NCBI GenBank assembly: GCA_039881145.1
Contig: JAYKKI010000137.1
Span: 1,600,501-1,664,500, forward strand
Direction of reading: 5' to 3'
Source of the DNA: Druceiella hillmani
Lineage: Eukaryota > Arthropoda > Insecta > Lepidoptera > Hepialidae
DNA length: 64,000 bases
The stretch's first letter is position 1. Each line of letters starts with the position of its first letter. Under the pieces are notes generated by a model that worked only from the letters and a program-made list of their open reading frames with translations, had not been told where the DNA came from and made no database searches. Below are positions 12,577 through 24,100 of the stretch, in pieces. The translations under genes and the position numbers were made by a program.

Positions 12577-14939
12577 TGATGATGAAACTGATGTTTAACA
12601 TGTTAGAGCTACAGAATGGTGGATTTTATAACCATCAGCAGTATTCTTATTTCTGTGAAAGCGGAAGAATTATTGTTAAACTACGTGATGGTATAAAAAT
12701 ATTTTTTCAATTTCGTTGTATTCTTTTTTTAATTTTTTTGGTGGTATCTCCCAAGAGAGAATTTGAGAACTAAATTGTTAAACATGGAATGGGATGTAAT
12801 AGAAGAAACCTACAAAATAGTAATCGAAAATATCTCGTGATATTTTATTAAACGCTACGTCTATTTCATAAGACATGACACCCTAAGCATTTTGAAATGG
12901 TTTTTCTGAGATATGATATGACACTCTGAAATTTTGCAGTACTTTTTTTCAAAAACAGAAAAAAATAGAATGGTAGCAATTTAGAAGTAAATTAATGCAA
13001 AATTATTTTGGTTTAAGTTACCAAATTATTGGTCTTGCACCTTTCGAAAATGTGCTGGGCAGTATATTTAAATGATGAAAAATATTATAATGAGCCATCA
13101 CTCTAACTTATGAAACAAGTATTCATAAATAGTAATATAATTTTTATATTGTATAATACAAAGTTATATTTGTACATTGTTCTTATATCTACTTCTTTTT
13201 TATTGTTTTATGTATTTTTGGCGTTCCACATGGGAACAATATGTTTGTATGTTGGATAAATATTAAATTTAATTGAATGAAATTACAATTATCAGTCATT
13301 TGATGATAATTTTCGATTTTACTCCCATTAAAATTTCAATAATTTTTGTTTGCTATCTCGTTAAATTTAATGACAATAAAAGTTAAAATATAAAAATCAT
13401 TATATTCTGATTGATTCTGTAAAGTTACTTTTATTGCGAACAAAAATTTGTTGCCTCATTAAAATCTCAACCCGATAAACATCTGACTCGGTGTTCTTAA
13501 ATAAATTATGTGAATATGCTGAGAAAAAGCCCCTCAGGCGTTTTCAAAAATGTCTCCTACTTCAGATCGAATTACACAGTACAAAGAAAAAAATGCGCTT
13601 CCAATTTGAAAATGACTCGCAAACTTACAAAAAAATTATATAGAAATGAAAACATATATGGACATCCGTTCTATTTGAACCCCAACATCAACACAGACAT
13701 CAGTACAATGTAAAGTATTACTGTATCATCAAGTCCTTAGGAATTCTTTATCATAACTTTAATTCCGCTTTCTAAATTGCTTTTAATGTATTCCAAAAAA
13801 ATACTGCCCATCATCATAATACAATATTTTATGAGTATTTTTACTCCGTTTATATTATGTTTATCACAAATTTGTGTTCAAAAATTATTTGAAAATGTAA
13901 TTACTAAATTATAATTCAAAAGGTGTCATTGAAGAATTTCTTGCTTATATTGCCCATACAGCAACATTCACTCTATCGGTATACATAATTTTATAAACGA
14001 GTTAAATAAGAAAAATTTCGTAAAACATGTTTTGAAAATAAGGTTATATATCTGAAAATTTGTAAAAATATACTGAGCTCACAGAATAATATAATTTCAT
14101 TCATAAAAAAGCCTACAATATGATAAGTATTAAATTTATTTTAGCTCTAACTACAATACCCACTTGTAAATTTTGTTCTAATTATGTAACAACTTAACGT
14201 ACTTCACAGATCTTACTTCTCAATAAAATGAAACTGTCCTCAAATTTACAAGTACCCATGTTTTTAATTTGAATCCATGTGTTAAGAAAGATTGTTATAT
14301 ATCCAATGACGTTATATAATTGCATAAATACCATCTTTTAGATTGCTGCCGTCGCCTGATTTAACAGAGTAATTTGTACTTTGAGCGTAATATTGACACA
14401 AGTGATAAAGTTTAAACAGACCACTGTAAACATTTATTAACGTGGTGATCCGCAGTAACGAAGTCTTCTTTCGAAGAGTCGCCGACTAAAGAAAAGACTA
14501 AAGTAAAACGAAAAAAAATTTCCTTGAAAAACCGAATTGTTACGTGTTTTTTTTTTGTAATTGTAAATTGGTGCCTGTATATTATTTATCTAATTGAAAG
14601 GGAAATATAATTTTATAGGATAAGATTGTTTAGTTAAACTACCTTTCGCCAAAAAAAATTATTCAGTTTATACCGACAAACTACTAGTAATGGTTATTTT
14701 ACTTATCTTCCAAATGTTTAATCTTAATATCACTTTAATGTGATCCTGACAAAGAAGTATAACAATGGAAACATCCGTTTCAGGAACGCTCCGTCTCCCT
14801 TTCAAAGGCCCCTTAAGAGAGGCCTAATGATTTATTTCTGTACTGTGTTCTTACTTATCCCACACGATGAAAGCATGTATTTAACATAAATTAAAGTAAC
14901 ATTAAAAAAATTGTGCGTGTCAGCTCCGGCGCCCGACTG

Positions 14940-14940
<1 letters not shown>
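12577..14940. other. AT-rich non-coding stretch, no gene seen
   Basis: A 65-codon frame begins in the tRNA 5' flank (12576-12773) and a 67-codon frame lies at 13510-13713. Neither has recognisable motifs or coding-like composition. Confidence 0.55.

Positions 14941-14984
<44 letters not shown>
14941..14984. repeat. (TA)n microsatellite
   Basis: About 22 TA dinucleotides with one interruption (aaa near 14951). Confidence 0.95.
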
Positions 14985-14989
<5 letters not shown>

Positions 14990-15239
14990 TTTTTCATATT
15001 TATTTGATTTGTATTAATCCTTTATCAACTGGAATGACATCACCCATAAGTGATATTTTTATGCATTGAAAAGGTTTGAAACCTCTATTATTTGTGATAT
15101 TTTTCTTTGTAATAATCTCACCTCTCTAACTTTAATAAACACACTATTCATTTCCAAATGTATAGGTAATATTGCATATACTTGTATCATTATATGTATC
15201 TACAGGAAAGTAGCACTAGTTCGAAATCAGGGATAAATT

Positions 15240-15780
15240 GCCTTAGTATTGCTTTAATTTAGGAAGTTATTAACGTTTATTTATTTTTCGCTTGTGATAA
15301 TTTAATAAATTCTTACAAAAATGTATACTGTATTTTCAAAAGTTATTTATTATTATTATAAATTGGAATTAAAAAATTATCTTATTGACTTCCAATCTGA
15401 CTAGCGACATAATTCCCTTGACTTAATTAGAATATTAAAATATGAATTAAAATTAATTTACACTCGATGGTTCACTTTACCTATAGCCAGAATGTTAAAA
15501 CGTGCATTCAATTAGTTTTGACTAGATGATGTAAGCCAGTAACTACTCTAATTCAAGAAGTTATCAATACATATTTATTCCTCATATTTATTTGGTATTT
15601 TAACAAATACTTGGAAAAACATATCGTATTCTGACAAATTGAATTCGAGGACAAATGATGACAGAAGCCACATTAACTAAAAATTATGTTATTGAAATGC
15701 AATGCATGGTTTAATTTGTCCATAACTAAAACAAAAACGTGCATTAAGTTAGTTTGGACTAGATAATACAAATCATTCTT
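15240..15780. repeat. Diverged tandem duplication, about 240-300 bp unit
   Basis: Two successive blocks share an ordered series of similar segments: CTTTAATTTAGGAAGTTATTAA (15251 on) against CTCTAATTCAAGAAGTTATCAA (15546 on), then a TTTATT-rich part, then AACGTGCATTCAATTAGTTTTG (15499 on) against AACGTGCATTAAGTTAGTTTGG (15736 on), each followed by GACTAGAT(G/A)AT. The copies differ by many substitutions and small indels, so the duplication is old. No coding potential. Confidence 0.7.
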
Positions 15781-16138
15781 TCATAGGGTTTCAATACGAA
15801 AATCCCGTTTCATTGGTTAATACACCATTTCATTGAACAATTGTTTTACCCATCTCTTACCAAATGGTAATGTGTCCTTACAGATCCTTATTTATAAAGC
15901 TCGGCAACGTAAATACGACTCTAACAATTGCAACATAATTTCTACCATTTTTGTATCAGATAAAAATATAAGTATTAACATTTTATAGCTTTTACCTATT
16001 TAAAAAAACCTGCTACACTGCCTTTCTACGCACAACAAAATAATGACTATACGATTTGTTATTGAAAATTTAACATTTTTAAAAATATATAAGTAAAAAA
16101 ATTAATAATCTAAAAACATATTTCATTTGTTTTTCAAT

Positions 16139-16462
16139 TCCCTCTGCAACTTCGGCACGAGCCTTCGCTTCTCGAGCTTGACTAAACAAAATTGCCTTGC
16201 GAATTTCATGGTTGGTCTTCTCTTCATTGCCACTGCTCTATTTCATGCCTCATGCATTTTCTTTTCGATTTTTCCATCTGAACCAACTGTCGTTGGCTGA
16301 AAATGAAGCGGATATCTGAATATTGGCTGCTGATGTATCTCCTACGTATTGGCACTGTCGTGTCCGCGTCCAACATGGTTTCCTCCACTTCACCCCTCGG
16401 CTGGCAAGCAGGAACATCGCGGCTTTAGCAAAGACATTACTTCTACTCGTTGATTATTGATC
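16139..16462 (-). pseudogene. Coding-like GC-richer patch, interrupted frames, unrecognised
   Basis: The minus strand is GC-richer than its flanks and gives protein-like stretches in two or more frames. One runs MFLLASRGVKWRKPCW... to ...NDSWFRWKNRKENA before a stop near 16255. A second, after an in-frame TAG, reads SSGNEEKTNHEIRKAI... to ...ARAEVAEGIEKQMK, charged and helix-like. The mix of open but broken frames suggests a decayed exon, pseudogene or old insertion. I do not recognise the family. A pyrimidine-rich CTTCATTTTCAG inside it could also be a real splice acceptor. Confidence 0.35.
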
Positions 16463-16810
16463 ACACGGATCTGTAGATTATTGACTCTAATTAATTCAAT
16501 GTCAATTCATGAATATAACAGATTTACAAATTTTAAATTTCAACACGTTTTTGATAGAGAGAAAATAAAATAAAAGTCCAATTGAAATGATCTTAAATTA
16601 ATTCTACAATTTGTAATTTTAAAGCTGGTTAAATTACTATCTGTTTTCGTCTGTAATACTGCTTCTTTAGTATTAAATATAAATTCAAAGAAAATTCACT
16701 TCATATAAATCAACCTAAAAACTTTCGGTGTTCTCTTGCTATATTAATTAGTTTCTAAAAACAACCATATAAATAAAAGATTAATTATACACTTATCGAA
16801 ATTCGCGCTG

Positions 16811-16936
16811 TTAACCTCGATTGAATTGCTGGACGGAATCGTTTGATGGAACTTCCTTAATTAACCCTGGCGCTATTGAGGAAACGGCGGGGTCAATTTG
16901 AATGTCGCTGAACGCTTCTCCTCCTTCGGTAGCCAT
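16811..16936 (-). CDS. Small 41-codon ORF or first exon, unrecognised
   Basis: A clean ATG-to-TAA frame of 41 codons beginning MATEGGEAFSDIQIDPAVSS and ending VQQFNRG. Its composition is balanced and acidic, unlike translated AT-rich noise. An in-frame TAG two codons upstream supports this ATG. It may be a small protein, the first exon of a minus-strand gene (GAG|GTTAAC near the end could be a donor) or part of the same decayed gene as the patch at 16139-16462. I know no homologue. It is antisense within the putative intron 1 of the GMC gene. Confidence 0.3.
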   Translation of the reverse strand: MATEGGEAFSDIQIDPAVSSIAPGLIKEVPSNDSVQQFNRG

Positions 16937-17748
16937 CTGTTGCTACCTTTTCCTCGCCAACTCTTTTCTCTGCTTAGCTCTTATATTAAGCCAAAATCGG
17001 TTCAGTTGACTTCTTTGCGCCTAAATAAACAAATCAAATTCATGTTTCTTAACATATTATTTAAAAAAAGAAAATTACGTTCGTGCGAACAAATGAATTC
17101 TGACTTCATCTTGGACGAGAGTATAGATCCTGTGAAATCCGACTGCAGACATTTAATTTGCCCTCATTAACGGCACGGGGAAAAAGCTCTGATCTATTAT
17201 ATTTACATAAAATCATACATTAGTATGTTGATTGTACCTATCTCCCCTCTCTATTCAACTTCAACACTCGACTTAGACCCTGTATACCATTCGAGAGATT
17301 ATTCGTACTACAAATCTATAACGATAATACCTCTTTTTATAACCCCATAATTCGAATGTGCCGATTGCATAAATTAAAACCAGTTACGATAAAATTAATT
17401 TTTGGTCCAGCATGTAGAATATAATATAATTTTAAATTAATAATAACTTTAATAACTGGTCAATACATTTTGTAATATACTTAATAACACAAGTAACCCT
17501 TGAAAATGTTTGCATAAATTCTCTAACCATTTTGTGCACACATAATTAGAATTATAGTATAGTTTTAGACTCTGTTCATTTTATTAAACGTTTACGTTTC
17601 TTTAACTTGGTTTGTGAGTCTTTCAATAATTAAATAAATTCTATTTTCTTTATAAAAGTGAACATTTGACTGTGCTTACCCTTTCTTCATCTTCACTCAC
17701 GTTTGCCCCGTTGGTGGGTTTATTTTCAATTACGTCTTTGTAAGAGAC

Positions 17749-17859
17749 ATGTATCTGCACTTTGTTTCCGTATTGTTTCTTTTTCTTGTATTTATTTTAG
17801 TACTTCCGTTAAACGCAATACTTTCAGCCAAGATAAATGACACAAATGTCAGTAATTAA
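17749..17859 (+). CDS. Short ORF with a signal-peptide-like N-terminus
   Basis: ATG to TAA, 36 codons. Residues 5-21 are almost all Phe, Leu, Val and Ile (MYLHFVSVLFLFLVFILVLP), followed by a polar tail NAILSAKINDTNVSN. It would be a secreted or membrane micropeptide if expressed, but T-rich DNA produces such frames by chance. A TATAAATA sequence lies downstream (about 17938), not upstream. No family recognised. Confidence 0.15.
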   Translation: MYLHFVSVLFLFLVFILVLPLNAILSAKINDTNVSN

Positions 17860-20848
17860 TTCGATATATCAAATAAAAATCGACCTAACGGTGGACTCGC
17901 GGTTGACCAGCTATTCGTACTGCGCAGGCAATGCCATATAAATATATTCATATCTCACTCTAAAGATGCGCAGAAATGTTGCGCAGAGAGGCCAAGTAAC
18001 AACTAATTTTTTTAACATACTTCGTAAGTTTTTAAATTTGATTTTATTCCTCATAAAATTTCTTACCCGGCACTTCCAAAATTTAAATTGGATTCTGAAG
18101 GAGTAAACTCAAAAAACAAAAAAGTAATAATTAACTTTTCAATAGATTTTATCTAAAAACAGTTAATGTTATTCTTTAAGTATTTCCAAATGATTATTTA
18201 CTATTTTAAAAGAATGCGAAAGAAAAAAACGTAAAGAATGAATGCAATGTAAATCACTTTACAGGAAGGACTATTGATCCAATATATTTAAAACAAATAT
18301 AACTCATTTCTCCCTTGGCATCAAATGGCATTCATTGGCACAGCTTATCGCTGACTGTAATGATTTCCGAATCATCTATCATCACATTATTACTATTTTA
18401 CCTGAAATAGTTATCATTTTTAAGTATAATTTAACTCATATGCGTGTAAATTACAAGGACATTTTACATATTGCTCAGTTTATGCGCAAGGTTTTCATGA
18501 AAAATATAAATTTTACTATTTTTATAAAAATTTTAGTTTTCGGAAAAATTATTTGTGAATTTATCAATATTAAAAAGTGTATTGTAGACAATTATAACCT
18601 CTACGATAAGAATTGTCGTGGTTTTTAATTAATTTATGGTAAAGACGAAATACGTTTAAAAATACATTATCATTTTTAAAACTAATATTTATGTTCAACA
18701 AACTCTGCAAATAAACTGACACAATTGAATGTTTTATCAATAATTTAAAATTGTTCCAGGTAAAATTTATTTTTAAATAATATTAAAATTTGTTTTGTTT
18801 ATAAGATATTAAAGTGTACGATATTTTTGAGAAACCTATTTCAGTGGAAAAGAAGTGTATGGACCATAATTATGAACACTGAGACGAAATACATAATAAA
18901 CTTATAAAATAGTCTTAATATTTGTATGAAAAATGCAAACAATCAACTTCAATCAATCAAAATAAGTAACGCCCAGATTATACACTAAAGTATGTTGTAC
19001 ACTTCCTTGAATTACTGTGGCACACTCGGTCTATTCCCCATACCCTATGATTGTGAACTTTCTTGCGGAATTATTGAGCGCTTTTGCGATTCGGATAAGA
19101 TTGAGGCGAAAAAATGAATAAAACGAAAATTAAAAATAATTTTTTATTCAATCTCCATATTTGACACTTTTGTGACTAGGTATCTAGGAAACCAGAGATA
19201 TTCTACGATTGTCGTTATGTTGTTACACAACACTTTGTTTGAACAGCTGCTACATAATATAAAGAGAATATTGTACGACAATTAGCTGCGAAAATAATTC
19301 CTGGCAGTAGAGTATTTATTCAAGCCAGTATGTGACATTGTCTGAAGGTAAATATGTAATATCTTATTTCATGCCAAGCGTGTATAAGAGTATGGTTTGA
19401 TGCTTTTATCCTCAGTCTTAGATAATAACCATACAATTGTGCCTATATCAGAATAATTTCCATAACTAATTAAATTTACTACATCAATTGTTACCGACTG
19501 ATCGGTTTATTTAATAATCATTAGTTCTGTTAAAATGTTTTTATAATAATTTCGTTATCACGAAACTTTAAGTAATTGATTTAATAATTTGTTTTTTGCA
19601 CAAAATAAAGGAATAGTTACTTATATATTCATAACAAATAATATAAAAGATATTGTAATTCATTCAAATGGTATGTATAGTACAATTAATTAATTGATTA
19701 AAATATTTTTTATTAAATATAGCCAAGTTCAAAATCGAATTCTTATTTCGTGTAATTGATTATTATCTGTCAAAATAAAATAGGCTACAAAAGTCGCTGT
19801 TGCTTTCCTTATCCCAAAAAGGAAAAGGTAGAACACTTATAGGATAACTGATGAATCGGTGGGTATACGTTTGCGTGCCCATGCGTTTTAATAAAAAAAC
19901 TTTTGATGCAAGAAGATGAATTTTGCAATAATAAAAGAGTTTCTTCATCATAAATGTTTCGTCTAGTAACAATGTATTTGGGAGAGAACATGGAAACATT
20001 TTTGTTGAGTCGTAGAGTGTATTAATTGAAATGACGATAAAAAAAATTCCAAAATTATTTTATTTGTCGAAAGTTTTATGTAAGGTAATTTTAAGACATC
20101 ATTTAAAATGTTCTAAAAATATATCTATTACCTTATTGCATTTTAAACTGATAATTTCAAAATTTTAAAAAATAAAGCTAAATTTATCACAAAATATTAT
20201 TTACAATTTACAATAACAACAATTCCATCTATGAGAATTTCTTAAGAAGGAAACGATAATTTTATACTTTTAAAAGATATTTGTTGCTAGTTATATATTT
20301 ACATGTGATCATTAAATATTAACATTTGTAAACACTTTTTCAAGTACATAGTGTACCTTTTGATATTTAAAATTAAATTATATTCGTACCTGTGAAAGGT
20401 TTAATTTTCAATCGTCACATATTACTAAATTAATTACCTTTTCGTTAATGAGGAAGTCTTAGCGATTTGAAATTACTTGTCTGTGTACTTTTGAAATAAA
20501 TAAATACATGCTAACACAAAATTAATATATCATTCAATAAATTTTATTTCGAAATTACGTTTAAATTCAGTGTAAAATATTATTAATAATACATAAGACA
20601 CCATCGTTAAATGAATGTCCCGAGGGCTAATTGAAGAATATCAACATCACTTATTTTACAATATTTAAAATTTATATCTGTGACTAAAATATACTTGAAC
20701 CAACTTATTTAAGTGATATGGGATAATTTCAGATACATGTACTTACTTATAAGGTGATCAATGATCTATATGCGAAATTACGTCCCTGTATGATTGCATA
20801 TAAGCTTACAACAAAAAGAAATTGGAAATATATAATAATGCAAACTCA
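17860..20848. other. AT-rich non-coding stretch, no gene seen
   Basis: The longest frame (18335-18628, 97 codons) lacks an ATG at its start and is Ile/Asn/Lys-rich as expected from AT-rich noise. Nothing else stands out. Confidence 0.5.
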
Positions 20849-21009
<161 letters not shown>

Positions 21010-21091
21010 ATGTAATAAAATGGTTCGTCACCAAATTGCACATAAAAATTAATTTTACCTTTTTTCAATAATTTTCATTTAATAATTTCAG

Positions 21092-21179
21092 GTTTTCACA
21101 TTACTCGGATTTATTCTTTATTATCTCACCTATTTATTTAGCGACCACTGGCCACCAAATATTGCTGAAGAATTATCAG
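21092..21179 (+). CDS. GMC oxidoreductase exon 2
   Basis: Follows a TTTAATAATTTCAG acceptor and ends with TCAG|GTAATT. The frame reads VFTLLGFILYYLTYLF then SDHWPPNIAEELS, a hydrophobic segment and linker, and splits an Asp codon with exon 3. There is no Met in frame and stops precede the acceptor, so another coding exon must lie upstream. Confidence 0.8.
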
Positions 21180-24100
21180 GTAATTTCTATTTTCCTTATT
21201 AAGATGCCCATGTAATTTTGACGGGGAGATATTCGCACATTTAAAATCACACAGGAAGGAGATGGAGTACATTTTGAAATAGCCGTTTGGTTTTTCATTC
21301 TAGACTTACAAAACTTATTATGATTATACTCTCACAGAATGTTTTCAATAAACATTTTCGAAGGTGAGGGCGGAAAAACAAATCTCGACTTCTGACAATA
21401 CAAATAAAATAGAAAAATTACAAATAAGCCTGAAAGAAGTTATTTACTTCAGATCTGTCAATATCATTCTTTCTAATTTGATGCAAATCTACTTTTCACT
21501 TTATTTCAACCTAAGAGCCTGATATACCCAACATTGTTATTATTTTTAATCATGTGCAGCAGGCTATTAAAGTAGAGATTTCGGCCAAAAATATTAACTG
21601 TAAATTTTTTTTTGATGTTTTGATATAAGTTTTAAATGAGTAATTATAATATTCTTATAAATAAAATAAACTCTTACAGATATTTCACTTGTATGTATAC
21701 GAGTGTACTTGTCAATGAGATGATAAATCAAATGAGGGTCGGTTACTTCTGAAACAAGTACTGGTTGATCTAAAATTAATTAAATTCTAAAACTGAAAGA
21801 AAAATAAATATTCTAAAAATGCTTGCTAATCATCGTAAGATTTCTACTCATGCACTTATATTTAGATTCAATTAAGGCGAGGAATATGCTATTCGTAAGT
21901 TTATTTATAAGAGCCGATTTATTCGTCGTAATTCGGTAAAGTTTGGTGTTGCCTGGACGCAGATCAAGAATATGGGATAGTATTGGCTTGAATACAACTC
22001 GAGAACATGAATTTGCCTTACCCAGGAAATTTAGGTCGCGATCGCCTTAAAGATTGCTGCGAAGTTTGCTGCTGTTACTCTGCGAAGCATTCGATTGCAG
22101 TTGGAATTCCGTCAGTTGAGTCCTTTGTGAACTAAGTCATAGAAAGATTGGAGAAGAGAAGTATACAAAGATTTATAGGTATGGATTGTATGTTTTGTGG
22201 CTGTACTGCCTTATTTTTTGAGAAGAAAGGAATTGGAACAGTACAATCAAATGCGGGAAAATATTCCAGCTTAGATGGAGCATGGAGAGCATAATTACCC
22301 AATGAGCTTTGTAAACTGATGAGTGCAGATAACCATTTGATACGTATGCAGTTACACAAAGTTAAGTGCAGTAACGTGGTGTTCAAGAATATTTACTACC
22401 ACCTACTCATTGAAGAATTGGCAACAATTGAAATATTCTCACATAAAAAGAGTAGTTACGTCCGTCTGATACAATGTCTGTTGTCGGAATTGATTCGATT
22501 AACGCATTCTGGAATACGAAAGCTATACACAGTGCTACGTTTTTGTGATTAGGTGAGGTAAAGTCTTACTTGTTCACAATTTGATTAAATAATAGTAAAT
22601 TATATAAATTAAAAGTAATTATCATGCGCTGCTGTATTGGCACAAGTGATAACACAATTAAAATTGCCAGATGTTTTTATGTACTATACCCACAAATGAT
22701 ATTCCATTTGTGAACTAAATATTTTTCACTATATTGTTAACGAATAGAGGTTTTTGTGAAATTTTGAATATAAAGTCGAGACTATTCATCGAGTACAATA
22801 ACTTTTGCTGCCAGATTAAGGAATAGTGAGGTCTCGATTAATAACATGGAACGATTTCGAGCACCATGTAGATGATCTGGAGGTAAGGGGACGTTGAAAT
22901 AACCTCCTCATCCACGGCACGAAAGAGGAAGATGCTTTTACTTTGACGTCCGTTGCTTTAGCATTCTCGTTGAGAAATTCGCTTGTTTCGCAATTAATAT
23001 TGTCAACTTTATTATTTATTTTAATACTGGCAGCGTCGAATTCCCGGTAGCGAAGACCGTTATAACATTTTGGCTGCGAAGGAAACATTAAATGAAACCG
23101 GCTTACTTAACACCGAATCTTTAATTCGATACTTTTCGTTGAGGTTCGTGCAACGTTCTTTGCCAAAAAATTCGGGGCACATGCTATGGAGAGATTGGAA
23201 TGATATTTCCCAATAGCCTCAAGGAAATTATCATATCTCCCGCATAGTCGGAGCCAAATAAGTTTATCTGCCTAATCTACAACTAATAAAAATGTAAAAA
23301 TTATCAACACAATACTGGGTAACGCACAGAATTAAAACTTACGCTAAATCAATTATTAATTTTGGCGCAAATGGTAGTACTTCATTATATATTATATGGA
23401 ACTTGACAAAATTTACCTCTTGTATTCTTGTAAGATTATTAGTTAATTAATTCAGTGATACTTGGTTGAATTAGTACATTAAGTTGCTACAGTTACATTT
23501 ATTGAGATTACCCGTCATATTAAGTTCATGACATTTTGTGCCCAGACACATATAATATTATCGGGATGTCGAGGACCATATTCCTGTGAGCTAAATATCT
23601 ATAGGTTGTATGCAATATTAGCTCGATATTATTCTTTTATGAGCTCATTATTTTGAAGATATTCTTCTTGTTAATTTGAAATGATTAAAACATATTTTTT
23701 TCCTAGTTAACTTATATTCTAAAACTTTATCCTATCGGAATATTAGCACGTCATCTAAATCTTCTACTTGTTCCTCTCATTCTTTCCATGGTCCTGATGA
23801 TTCTGTAATTGTTTTTACTTCAGATAACCTTGAACCATTTTGTAATGCCGTTATTACACACGACATACTCCAGCATGTTTTTTTCTCGCAGTCTTTCAGA
23901 TTTATTCATTGGTCATATCAATGCTCAGACTCTGACCTTTTCCTTTCCTCCCAAGCAAACTTTTGTTGATTAGAACTAATTCTGTGAGGAGTAATACCTA
24001 ATAATTTTAGTTCTTAACTTTACCTTAGATATTGCAACAACTTTTAATACCGACATTTTTGTTACACCTTTGGCAATTACTACTTTTTCTTTTGAATAAA

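Noticed and set aside
17935..18035. TATAAATA followed by an ATG frame (MRRNVAQRG...) and a CGTAAGTTT donor, as a possible GMC promoter and exon 1
   Set aside because: The donor would be phase 1 and puts exon 2 in a frame that stops, so it does not fit the GMC gene.
18335..18628. 97-codon plus-strand frame
   Set aside because: No ATG at the start, Ile/Asn/Lys-rich noise composition, no motif.
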